Positions 36,801 to 44,321 of a DNA stretch of 64,000 bases are shown here, one piece after another. The DNA comes from Clostridia bacterium (GTDB lineage Bacteria > Bacillota > Clostridia > Oscillospirales > CAG-272). The DNA lies in the NCBI GenBank assembly GCA_017408585.1, contig JAFQUJ010000007.1:1-64000 (forward strand). The letters are read 5' to 3'. Each line of letters begins with the position of its first letter. Within the stretch, counting starts at the first letter, position 1. A program made the translations under genes and the position numbers. The notes under the pieces are model-generated. The model was not told the DNA's origin and ran no database searches. It was given only the letters and a program-made list of their open reading frames with translations.

Positions 36801-39800
36801 CCGCAATTATATGTGATGTGTTTGTTAAAGTAGTAGCAGAAGACGAGGCTGTAAGTGTTGAAATAGATAATTTAATGCTATCAAAAACAACCGGTGCTCA
36901 AAAATACAATTATGTAAACGATGCCGAGTTTGAGCTTAGCTACTTTGGAGAAAATACTAATAATGTAGGTATTTGGTGTACTGCTCCAATAGAAACAAAT
37001 ACAGATTGGTATACCACATTTAGAAAATCATTAAAACTAAGTGGTGAAATTGACGAAGAAAAATATGTAACTCAGCTTATATATAAAGCAACAGAGCAGG
37101 AAATGCAATTGTCGTCTAACGGATTTTGTGCAACTCAATATCCAACAATGTTCAATTTGTCAGGCTTTGGAAAAGCAACCTCAATTTTAAGCAGTAAAGA
37201 TAGCTTTTTTGGATTGAAGCTTGAAATAAAGGTGCTAGTGCCTGAATATAATGAAAACAATGAAATTATAGGCTTTACAGAAAAGCCACTTGAATATGAG
37301 ACTAAATTCAAACAGAACACGCAAAATTGGCAATATTCAAGTGTTTCAGCAGTAATTCCCGAAAATGTATTTATAAGTGAAATTCGTGTGTATTGTGAAT
37401 ATTCAAACAATTTGGGAGAAGCCTTGTTTGACAAAATTTCATTGACACAAGAAAACGCAGGAGATATTGTTCAATATGATTATTATAGCGGTGGAAGAAT
37501 AAAATCACAAAAGAGTAGTTCCAGCGTTGTTAATTATGTGTACTATGATGACGGAAATGTTGAATATGCAATATTTAATGATAAAATGATTCGTTATGAA
37601 TATAGCTCTAACAAAGTAAGTAAGCAAACTACATATTTATACGACCGATATATCTATGATGTGGAAAATCCCACAATAGCCATGAACTATAAAGAGCTTA
37701 TGACAATAGATAATATTGTAGTTTACGAATATGACTCATATGGATTGCCTATAAAAACTCGTGTTTCCGGTGGTGATACTTATTCAGAAACCATATATGA
37801 ATATTATTACGATAACAGAATATTTGGAGCAATAAAATCCGTTACTGATTCACTTGGAAATGTAACAAGATATTTTTATGATAACAAAAACGGAAATCTT
37901 ATAGCAACAACAGAGCCAGATGGTTATGGAATATATTATAGATATGATGATTTGGGAAATGTTGTTTCTATTCAAAAAGCAATGTATAATGGTGGAAATG
38001 CTGCCTTGTCGGTTAGTGGAAATGGATTGGTTACATTTGAGTATGATGACGCAAATATGTTACAATCTATAAACGCCAATGGAACGATTTACGATTTTAC
38101 ATACGACATTTTTGGAAATGGAGAAGAAATATTTATAGGTGATGATAAAATTATTGAACAGACCTATAATTCCAATAATGGCAAGCTGTTGAGTGTAAGA
38201 TATGGTAATAATGTACTTATAGAATATACTTATGATAATTTGGATAGAGTAACAGAAATTACCTATTCAAAGGGTTCAAAAAGTCGAACATATACCTATA
38301 CATATGATTCAAGTGGAAATGTAATAAAGGTTGAAAATGACGATAACAATCAAACAACCATGTATGATTATGACTCGTCAGGAAACTTGAAGAGATATTA
38401 TACTTATAATAGCAATACAGGTATAATAATTAATTCTATGTCGTATTCCTATGATAGCAAAGCGAGATTGTCTGAGGCTTCGTATTATAAAGACTTTTTA
38501 ATCAATAGTGATGTTTATGAATATTATACTGCGAATCATAATTATCAATACGAGTATGGTAATGACGATAGTCTTTCGAGTTCTTCCATCAGCTTTATGA
38601 ATAACAACATGTATAGCTTTAATTATTCGTATGACGCGTTTGGACGCTTGACACAAAGGACAAGCCATTTTAATGAGGAAATGACAATTATCAATGCGTA
38701 TGTATATGTAAACGATAATTCCAAAACCTCAAATAGAGTGGATAAATATATCTCTCAAATAAGTGGATTTATTTCCTTTGAATATGATTATGAATATGAC
38801 ACTAATGGAAATATAACAAAGGTGTATATATCAGAAGATAATTTGATATATAGCTATGAATACGATTCGCATAATCGCTTGACAAGAGAGAACGATGCAA
38901 TACAAGAAAAGACATACATATATTTGTATGATCCTAGCGGAAATATATTCAGAATAAAAGAATATTCCTATACAACGGAAGGTATAGCCTCGGCTACCCT
39001 TAAAAGAACAATTTCATATACATATTCAACAGGCGCATGGAAAGACCAACTGGTGTCGTATAAAATTGAAAATGCAGACGGGACAGAGGTCGAAAAAACA
39101 ATAGCCTATGACGAAATAGGAAATCCAACAGAATACCTAGGATATGATATGGAATGGAACGAGCTGGGAGAATTAGAAGTAATTAGAAATGGCGAAGAAA
39201 TTCTTGCGTATTATGATTATAGTGATAGTGGCATTCGTTCTAGAAAAACGGTGGATGGAGTAATTCATAATTACATATATGAAGGAACGACACTTTTATA
39301 CGAATATTACGGAGAAGTATTTATAGCCTATTTCTATGACGAATCAGGCGCTCCCATTGGAATGGCATATCGTGACGGAAGCAAAGCAAATCTAAATCTG
39401 CCAATGGAAGAACAATTTGAGTATTATTACTTTACAAAGAACCTACAAGGTGATATAATGATAGTAATGAGCGATAATGGAATTGCAGTTGCCGCTTACT
39501 CTTATGACGCTTGGGGAAATCATATAGTAGATGCTCAAAGCGGTTACGAGTATATCGCAAATGCAAATCCATTTAGATATCGTGGATATTATTATGACGC
39601 AGAAACAGGCTTTTATTATCTACAAACAAGATATTATGACCCTCAGTTAAGAAGATTTATCAGCGCTGACGATATCGGTTTTCTGGGTGCAGATGGTGGC
39701 TTGCAATCTTACAATTTGTATGCGTACTGCCAGAATAATCCTATTATGTATGCCGATCCTAGTGGAGAGTTTGCGATATCTTTGATTGTAGGGTTAGCGG

Positions 39801-40342
39801 TGTCATTTGTAATTGGGACTATAGCAAGTGCAACTAGTCAGTATGTTCAATATGGAGAAGTTAATGTACTACAGGCGGGAATTGATGGGTTGTTTGCAGT
39901 TGCTTCAACAGCATTGGCTTATACGGGCATTGGTTTAGTTGGTTCTATTGCTGTGGGAGCAGGAATGGGATTGGCACAATACGCAATTGACTCGGCTATA
40001 TTTCACGATGATTTTACTTGGTCTGGTGCTTTAATCGCAACTGGATTAGGTGCTTTAGGTGGGTTGGCTAGTGGTAGAGGCGCTCAACACTTTAAGTCTA
40101 TTGGAAGCAATCTTGACGAAACAGGAAGAACAGGTGTTAAGGCGATTCTTACTGCGTTTGATAGATATGGAAAAGGCTCAGGCTATCAAAAAGTAATGAA
40201 TTTATGGGGAGGTAGAGTTGCAAATTCTCTAGCAAATTCTATTTCTCAAAATTTTACAAAAAGTGCGTTAATCATTTGGGGCACAACGGCTACAACTTAT
40301 GTAGCAAGTTATTGGTTAGGAAAAATTAATTGGGGATTTTAG
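33875..40342 (+). CDS. Giant secreted Rhs/YD-repeat polymorphic toxin
   Basis: A 2155-residue protein. Residues 1-31 are a Sec signal peptide (KLLAFILSVLMLIVSMPLTAFA split by charges). Residues about 320-430 form a DNRLRE-like domain ending in ASRPIIAITYRD; about 450 onward is the shell start (GSINLATGNLLFEI). Residues 850-1010 look like a carbohydrate-binding jelly roll (NYIVNGNFEV). YD repeats fill about 1190-1880, and the Rhs-associated core (NPFRYRGYYYDAETGFYYL, RYYDPQLRRFISADD, NLYAYCQNNPIMYADPSG) spans about 1897-1961. The last ~194 residues are a variable, glycine-rich hydrophobic toxin module. Codon and base use shifts to AT-rich near 36360. AGGAGG of the immunity gene follows the stop. 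Confidence 0.9.
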   Translation: MEIKRKSTLKLLAFILSVLMLIVSMPLTAFALALDSLNDSTDTPSTSPKDIIVLEEDKALREENVKHFKLSNGTTKAVIYPGAVHYKDANGNWIDIDNALTLNGSEYSTSNKSKIKFATKSGSNCLISIKDGEYKIDFTPLNTNKVNVAIENPQKSNSRKFEDLSRLNSLVSMATYANIYDGIDLEYILAGNNVKENIIVKEKQDSYTFAFELKLNKLSAMLENGAVILTDADTGEQKYKIPTPYMYDANGVYSNGVEYSLVQESKWKYTLTVIASADWINEDERAFPVTIDPTIGYESTQINDYTIKNGQITDNEMLKIGGGSSSYIELSSLPSFPKDAYLTDAYLSLNYLAGSGTIGLFDTNEANPPMDYVNVSDDDTQWYTLNLRNLVDAWYKGTYEEYIICLGMISGAEVSVASSDTVDASRPIIAITYRDMKGAEPYWSFISQSAGNAGTGSINLATGNLLFEISTPSTTDSLFSFTPSLIYNSAIAGEEYKYSNAQIGYWGTYVANGFKANFNEALIKDSYINSNGDSETYYIWADSDGTEHYFIKDSEGVYRDEDGLQLTLSTNDNDITQNCIITDSAHNQRIFAHMSGTVSSEIEATWYLSKLRDPSGNELYFQIDGSKKPNDIKIIPNGQNAITMISPLYNANSRLALLWNNSSKEGVVFRHSTNPDDDEELSTNGGKYLREAIYIKCESNIGWSYVMNNFLGDFDNQTDGITVNAIMQYSYDPNGYLTEAHDTLSGYKIKYTYEDGQVTGVTEYGKNGTQGQTIGINYETGYTEVHTSGSNDIYGDNDDIINVYVFDNQGRTITTYSTNEDRTEIYGASSGEYDGEATNSLKTSSVSSGTSSNYIVNGNFEVTDSLWQWTVSDSNKVTFQYEDGNAPAWDNGRAVISADKNTEQYIKQTVVLTDGDYTMSLDLKGLSDTELITVKLIAQTRDGVSYEKEIVIDSSTSVDKTDFATMSFSLDGELNSAIICDVFVKVVAEDEAVSVEIDNLMLSKTTGAQKYNYVNDAEFELSYFGENTNNVGIWCTAPIETNTDWYTTFRKSLKLSGEIDEEKYVTQLIYKATEQEMQLSSNGFCATQYPTMFNLSGFGKATSILSSKDSFFGLKLEIKVLVPEYNENNEIIGFTEKPLEYETKFKQNTQNWQYSSVSAVIPENVFISEIRVYCEYSNNLGEALFDKISLTQENAGDIVQYDYYSGGRIKSQKSSSSVVNYVYYDDGNVEYAIFNDKMIRYEYSSNKVSKQTTYLYDRYIYDVENPTIAMNYKELMTIDNIVVYEYDSYGLPIKTRVSGGDTYSETIYEYYYDNRIFGAIKSVTDSLGNVTRYFYDNKNGNLIATTEPDGYGIYYRYDDLGNVVSIQKAMYNGGNAALSVSGNGLVTFEYDDANMLQSINANGTIYDFTYDIFGNGEEIFIGDDKIIEQTYNSNNGKLLSVRYGNNVLIEYTYDNLDRVTEITYSKGSKSRTYTYTYDSSGNVIKVENDDNNQTTMYDYDSSGNLKRYYTYNSNTGIIINSMSYSYDSKARLSEASYYKDFLINSDVYEYYTANHNYQYEYGNDDSLSSSSISFMNNNMYSFNYSYDAFGRLTQRTSHFNEEMTIINAYVYVNDNSKTSNRVDKYISQISGFISFEYDYEYDTNGNITKVYISEDNLIYSYEYDSHNRLTRENDAIQEKTYIYLYDPSGNIFRIKEYSYTTEGIASATLKRTISYTYSTGAWKDQLVSYKIENADGTEVEKTIAYDEIGNPTEYLGYDMEWNELGELEVIRNGEEILAYYDYSDSGIRSRKTVDGVIHNYIYEGTTLLYEYYGEVFIAYFYDESGAPIGMAYRDGSKANLNLPMEEQFEYYYFTKNLQGDIMIVMSDNGIAVAAYSYDAWGNHIVDAQSGYEYIANANPFRYRGYYYDAETGFYYLQTRYYDPQLRRFISADDIGFLGADGGLQSYNLYAYCQNNPIMYADPSGEFAISLIVGLAVSFVIGTIASATSQYVQYGEVNVLQAGIDGLFAVASTALAYTGIGLVGSIAVGAGMGLAQYAIDSAIFHDDFTWSGALIATGLGALGGLASGRGAQHFKSIGSNLDETGRTGVKAILTAFDRYGKGSGYQKVMNLWGGRVANSLANSISQNFTKSALIIWGTTATTYVASYWLGKINWGF

Positions 40343-40350
40343 GAGGAAAA

Positions 40351-40785
40351 ATGGAATTATTATATTTAGTTGGAACTATATGGGCACTTTTGTTTTTAAC
40401 ATTTGCTTTTTGTTTTGATGATAGAAGGCCTATGTCAACAAAACTAAAATATAAATATAGAGTTAAGGAAAATTCGATATTTAGAAAAATTATCAAATTT
40501 AAAGATAAAAAACACTATCCTTGCAATTATTTTAAAATAGTTCCATTTTATGTATTTCTATTATTAGCAGTTTTAAGTTTAATCCTATTATTTGTTGATA
40601 TATTTACTAATGGCTTTATTACCAATACTATTCCTGAAGAAGCTTTTATAATAGCAATGTTATGCATTTTTGTAATTAGTATTGCTTACTTTCTTGTTAT
40701 TATCATTTGGTGGGAGATTGTTGATTATAACGAGTTTAAGTTCGCTAAAGAAGAATTATATAAAGAAAGAAAAAATAAAAAATAA
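40351..40785 (+). CDS. Candidate immunity protein for the Rhs toxin, membrane protein
   Basis: A 144-residue protein with three hydrophobic segments (ELLYLVGTIWALLFLTFAF, IVPFYVFLLLAVLSLILLF, AFIIAMLCIFVISIAYFLVI) and a lysine-rich tail. I choose ATG 40351, with AGGAGG directly after the rhs stop; a longer in-frame version begins inside rhs. Position right behind a toxin C-terminus and membrane topology suggest immunity to the hydrophobic, possibly membrane-acting toxin. No family is recognised. AT-rich like the toxin module. Confidence 0.65.
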   Translation: MELLYLVGTIWALLFLTFAFCFDDRRPMSTKLKYKYRVKENSIFRKIIKFKDKKHYPCNYFKIVPFYVFLLLAVLSLILLFVDIFTNGFITNTIPEEAFIIAMLCIFVISIAYFLVIIIWWEIVDYNEFKFAKEELYKERKNKK

Positions 40786-40867
40786 GACAGACAGTGGACG
40801 ATTCTGTGTCTCCAAATTAAAAAAGGATAAGGGGTAGGAAACTACCCCCTATTCAAAACTAAATATA
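40786..40867 (+). repeat. Cassette-boundary repeat R1
   Basis: First of three direct repeats that separate toxin cassettes. It carries GTGGACGATTCTGTGTCT, then AAGGGGTAG-GAAA-CTACCCC (hairpin 40829-40850) and a tail ATTCAAAACTAAATATA shared with R2. The hairpin lacks a T tract, so it is a poor terminator here. It begins immediately after the first immunity stop. Confidence 0.75.
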
Positions 40868-40930
40868 TACACCGAACAAGGAGAGCTAGCAGTATCATAT
40901 AAATATGATGCTTGGGGCAAGGTAATAAGC

Positions 40931-41722
40931 ATGACCACAGAAACCGGATATTCCCACATATCAAGTGCAAACTGTATTCTTTACAGAGGCTATTACTATG
41001 ACTTTGAAACTCAATATTATTACCTCAATGCAAGATATTATGACCCATATACCAAGAGATTTATTAGTGCGGATAGCATAATCTCAGGTGTTGGTGGAAA
41101 TACAAACGGTTATAACCTGTATGTATATTGCTTTGATAATCCAATTATGTACTCGGACTCCTGTGGTAGTTGGCCAACAAAGGAAGAATTTCAAGCGTGG
41201 TGGAAAGAATCAAAAAGCGATGTTGTAGATAATTTTGAAAAAGCTGGAGAATTCTTTAAAAAGATCATAGAGGGAATTGTTGTTTTTGGTTACAATATGG
41301 ACCAAGATTCAAGAAATTTTGACATCAATAATAAGAGTTATGAGGTTGTAAAAGAAGCACATTATATATCCTCATATGATGGTACACTAGTTATAAAGTT
41401 GCCCATTGGAGGCAATGCGTTTTCATATGGTGCAATATTCGCAGGTGACATTTCTGAAATTGATCTAAAACACGAATACGGGCATTATAAGCAATTTAAA
41501 GAAATAGGATTGAAAAAATACACATTGTATGTTGCCCTTCCTTCTTTATATGGATATTGGAGTGGTGTAGATTATGATGACTATTATTCTCAACCATGGG
41601 AATATGGTGCAGATTTATATGGTGAAATTACAGAGCTTAGAAAAGATAAAAATCTTGAAGCTTATCCTTACCGGGTCAATTCTCGACAAATATATGAGTC
41701 ATATTGGAGGTTAGTTAAGTGA
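40931..41722 (+). CDS. Orphan Rhs core fragment with HExxH metallopeptidase-like toxin domain
   Basis: A 263-residue reading frame from ATG 40931; the frame is open and Rhs-like further up to about 40862 (YDAWG at the equivalent position), so this is a displaced 3' rhs segment rather than a whole gene. Residues 1-77 match the Rhs core (YRGYYYDFETQYYYLNARYYDP). The remaining ~185 residues contain HEYGH (HExxH, residues 181-185) and a downstream PWEYGADLYG that could supply the third zinc ligand. Expression probably needs recombination with the full rhs gene, though AAGG lies eight bases before the ATG. A lipoprotein immunity candidate overlaps its stop. Confidence 0.75.
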   Translation: MTTETGYSHISSANCILYRGYYYDFETQYYYLNARYYDPYTKRFISADSIISGVGGNTNGYNLYVYCFDNPIMYSDSCGSWPTKEEFQAWWKESKSDVVDNFEKAGEFFKKIIEGIVVFGYNMDQDSRNFDINNKSYEVVKEAHYISSYDGTLVIKLPIGGNAFSYGAIFAGDISEIDLKHEYGHYKQFKEIGLKKYTLYVALPSLYGYWSGVDYDDYYSQPWEYGADLYGEITELRKDKNLEAYPYRVNSRQIYESYWRLVK

Positions 41723-42438
41723 AAAGCTTTTTTAAAGCAAGAATGCTTATTATAATTGTTTTATTGATTTTTCTGTTGGGGTGCTCTGGTACCAGAAGCC
41801 CGTATTCTGTTGTTTGTAATAATCAGCTTTTTTACAACACAAACAGATGGTGTGAACTTACTGTAGTATCAAAGGATAACTATGGCAGGGAGTTGTTTTG
41901 TTGGGATTTTTCAGTCGATTATGTTTACATGATATGCAGAGTAATATCAGATGAAAATTCGGTTGCTGTTTATGATATGGATTGTTATATTATGTCAGAC
42001 AAAGAATTAGATCCCAATAGTGAAACGCTTCAAAAGTTAAAGATTATAAATGACTGGGACAATGAGATAAATGCTCAAAAAGAAGTTAAATACAGTCTTG
42101 AAGAAAGCTATGATTATTGGCTTTCCGACAAGATGTCAGGGGTTGTCTGGAATATGATAGGATTCGAATATGATAACTTTACATATGAAAGTATTGTTAC
42201 TCCTAATGGCAATGTGATTTTTTCAATAACGCCTGCAAAGGTTGTTGGTGAATATCCTGGAACTCCCATTCTAGGACCGAGTATAATGGTTGCTTTTAAT
42301 GAAAAATCTGAAATAATCAACAAAATGGAACTTGAAGGCGAATATGTTGAATGGAAAGAACAAATTAGGGAATTTAAGAAAGTAGTGGATGAAGAACAAG
42401 GAGTGGAGACAGAGGACGATTCTGTGTCTGAGCAGTAA
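41719..42438 (+). CDS. Candidate immunity lipoprotein for the metallopeptidase-like cassette
   Basis: A 239-residue predicted lipoprotein. GTG 41719 overlaps the toxin stop and has GGAGG eight bases upstream. The signal peptide ends with lipobox LLGC. The mature part is acidic and not recognised. An exported, anchored partner suits a toxin acting on the envelope. The last residues (TEDDSVSEQ) are encoded by the boundary repeat R2, suggesting that insertion of the repeat replaced the original end of the gene. Confidence 0.65.
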   Translation: MKSFFKARMLIIIVLLIFLLGCSGTRSPYSVVCNNQLFYNTNRWCELTVVSKDNYGRELFCWDFSVDYVYMICRVISDENSVAVYDMDCYIMSDKELDPNSETLQKLKIINDWDNEINAQKEVKYSLEESYDYWLSDKMSGVVWNMIGFEYDNFTYESIVTPNGNVIFSITPAKVVGEYPGTPILGPSIMVAFNEKSEIINKMELEGEYVEWKEQIREFKKVVDEEQGVETEDDSVSEQ

Positions 42439-42485
42439 AAAAGAATAAGGGGTAGGAAACTACCCCCTATTCAAAACTAAATATA
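42408..42485 (+). repeat. Cassette-boundary repeat R2
   Basis: Second repeat: GAGGACGATTCTGTGTCT lies inside the end of the immunity gene, then AAGGGGTAG-GAAA-CTACCCC and TATTCAAAACTAAATATA, the same tail as R1. Shared order and near-identity with R1 and R3 show common origin. Confidence 0.75.
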
Positions 42486-42573
42486 CGCAGAAGATGGCAC
42501 AGAAATCGGTGGATATACCTATAACGCATGGGGAGAGCTACGCTCCCTATGGTCGCAAACAGGCTATGCTGAC

Positions 42574-43323
42574 TTGATTGAGTCAAATCCATTCCGTTAC
42601 AGAGGCTACTATTACGATACCGAAACAGGCTACTATTATCTTAATTCAAGATATTATGACCCACAGGTAAAGAGGTTTATTAGTCCGGATAATCTAAATT
42701 ATCTCGGAGCTAATGGCGATTTGAATAGCTATAACCTCTATGCTTATTGTAGTAATAATCCTGTGATGTATGTTGATCCGATGGGAACGGCGATAGGTGG
42801 TGCTGCTTTGCTCGGCATAGGTGCAAAGCTTGTAGGCGTTATATCAGCTGCATTACCGGTTGTTGCAGTAGTTGCAGTAGTTGCGATAGCGGTAGTTGCA
42901 ATTGTATTGATTGCAAATGAAATTGAAGAGGCACCAACTCTTGAAATCGCTCAGGAAGATGTTGACAAAATAAACCAAAATCATCCGGGCGAATATACCG
43001 TTTATAGTTTGGTTGATCCGCATACTAACGAGATAAAATATGTTGGACGAACGAAAAATTATGAGGCAAGAATGAATCAACATAAAAAAAGCGAAAAAAC
43101 AAAAGATTTGATTCCAAAACATCGAATAGACAATTTAGACTATTCTACGGCGAGAGGAATGGAACAATTTGGAATCGTATATTACAATATGCTTGAGTTA
43201 GGAAGAAATTCAATAAACGGAGTTAGTCCTAAAAACAAGAATCGTAGCGTTTATTTAAGAGTTGCATACGATTATCTTTATAATATAACAACGAATGAGT
43301 GGTACAATATTTTTGGAGTGTGA
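42574..43323 (+). CDS. Orphan Rhs core fragment with GIY-YIG nuclease-like toxin domain
   Basis: A 249-residue frame from TTG 42574; the Rhs-like frame is open from 42481 (YTYNAWGEL equivalent), preceded by a stop, so it again lacks a proper start. Residues 1-70 are Rhs core (NPFRYRGYYYDTETGYYYL, YYDPQVKRFISPDN, DPMG). Then comes an Ala/Val hydrophobic segment of about 30 residues. The C-terminal domain has YTVYSL...KYVGRTKNYEARMNQH and a later MEQFGI, the GIY-YIG pattern with Arg and Glu, pointing to a DNase or RNase. Probably silent unless recombined behind the full rhs. Confidence 0.75.
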   Translation: MIESNPFRYRGYYYDTETGYYYLNSRYYDPQVKRFISPDNLNYLGANGDLNSYNLYAYCSNNPVMYVDPMGTAIGGAALLGIGAKLVGVISAALPVVAVVAVVAIAVVAIVLIANEIEEAPTLEIAQEDVDKINQNHPGEYTVYSLVDPHTNEIKYVGRTKNYEARMNQHKKSEKTKDLIPKHRIDNLDYSTARGMEQFGIVYYNMLELGRNSINGVSPKNKNRSVYLRVAYDYLYNITTNEWYNIFGV

Positions 43324-43328
43324 TAATT

Positions 43329-44213
43329 ATGAGTGAAATTTTTAGCATTTACGATTTTGATGTTGTTTGTGACATTGATGCAGAATACGATTCCGAGTAT
43401 GATGCACAAGGCTTTATTAAACACATAGAAGAAAATTATAAAGCAGAAATAGCAGATGACGACGATATGCCCTTGGTATATATAGGAATATGCGTAACAT
43501 TGAACAAAAGAAATATTCCAATTCCGGACGAGCTTAAAGTGGTTGTTTCTAAGCTATTAAAAAGCAAGGGTCTTGTTGAAAGAATAAGAGAAGACGAGGA
43601 ATATTTTAAGAGCTTCAAAAAGTGGAGAACCAAATTTTTAAAAGCAATTGAAAAAAACGAGTCATTGGAAACCGAATTTGTAAAGTATGTTTCTCCGTTT
43701 ACTAATTGGCGAGAAAATGATGTCTATATGGTTGACATCACTGAATCCCCTGACGAAGAAAGATATGTTTTTATAAGGGTAGTAGAAATAAGAGAAGAAA
43801 AAACAAAATACTACCCACAAATATATCTTTTTATTATGCCTGATTTTTCAAGCAATTTTGGAATTGATACCTTGGATGAAATAGTGTATTTGCCGGTATC
43901 TGTAAGATTTGATTGCCGAGGATTATATGATTATCTGTACGAGTTAGTTGATGACGCTTTAAGAAAAAGTTGCGAAAAAGAAATAAAGTATGTTGGCAAT
44001 TATCAATTAAAAGACCCCCAAAACTTGATAGACCTGAGAAAAAGCTCATATCGTGCACGGTTTCTGTTGGAAGAAATTACAAATGAACGCTTAGAAAGAA
44101 TAAACCTTAAAATCTTAAAAAGGATGCAAACAGGAGACATCGTTGGAGGAGGAGAAAGCCTCTTTGAAGCATTGGAACGGGAAAAGGCAGAAAGGGAAAA
44201 GAAAGCGGAGTAA
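43329..44213 (+). CDS. Candidate immunity protein for the GIY-YIG cassette
   Basis: A 294-residue soluble, charged protein with no signal peptide or membrane segment, which suits a cytoplasmic nuclease toxin. ATG 43329 has GGAG ten bases upstream; an earlier in-frame start lies inside the toxin gene. The N-terminus is acidic (FDVVCDIDAEYDSEYD) and the C-terminus is a charged helix (ALEREKAEREKKAE). No family recognised; function comes from position only. Repeat R3 follows. Confidence 0.6.
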   Translation: MSEIFSIYDFDVVCDIDAEYDSEYDAQGFIKHIEENYKAEIADDDDMPLVYIGICVTLNKRNIPIPDELKVVVSKLLKSKGLVERIREDEEYFKSFKKWRTKFLKAIEKNESLETEFVKYVSPFTNWRENDVYMVDITESPDEERYVFIRVVEIREEKTKYYPQIYLFIMPDFSSNFGIDTLDEIVYLPVSVRFDCRGLYDYLYELVDDALRKSCEKEIKYVGNYQLKDPQNLIDLRKSSYRARFLLEEITNERLERINLKILKRMQTGDIVGGGESLFEALEREKAEREKKAE

Positions 44214-44225
44214 AGAACATACAAG

Positions 44226-44295
44226 GCAGACAGGGGACGGTTCTGTGTCTCCAAATTAAAAAAGGATAAGGGGTAGGAAACTACCCCTTATTTTT
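44226..44295 (+). repeat. Cassette-boundary repeat R3 with working terminator
   Basis: Third repeat: CAGGGGACGGTTCTGTGTCTCC, then AAGGGGTAG-GAAA-CTACCCCTT (hairpin 44268-44289) followed by ATTTTT, so this copy is a genuine terminator, unlike R1 and R2. From CTGTGTCTCC to CTACCCC it is identical to R1. Confidence 0.8.
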
Positions 44296-44320
44296 ATGAC
44301 GAAATGGGCAATCCAACAAA
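44295..44320 (+). pseudogene. Rhs repeat remnant (26 bp)
   Basis: Encodes YDEMGNPT and matches 23 of 26 bases of the YDEIGNPT segment of the big rhs gene near 39107-39132. It lies immediately after R3, where R1 and R2 are followed by Rhs core fragments. It is too short to code and appears to be the scar of a further or original rhs copy. Confidence 0.65.
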
Positions 44321-44321
44321 T

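Noticed and set aside
40786..44295. CRISPR array suggested by three repeats
   Set aside because: Only three copies, 1.6-1.8 kb apart, with genes between them; no regular spacers or cas genes.
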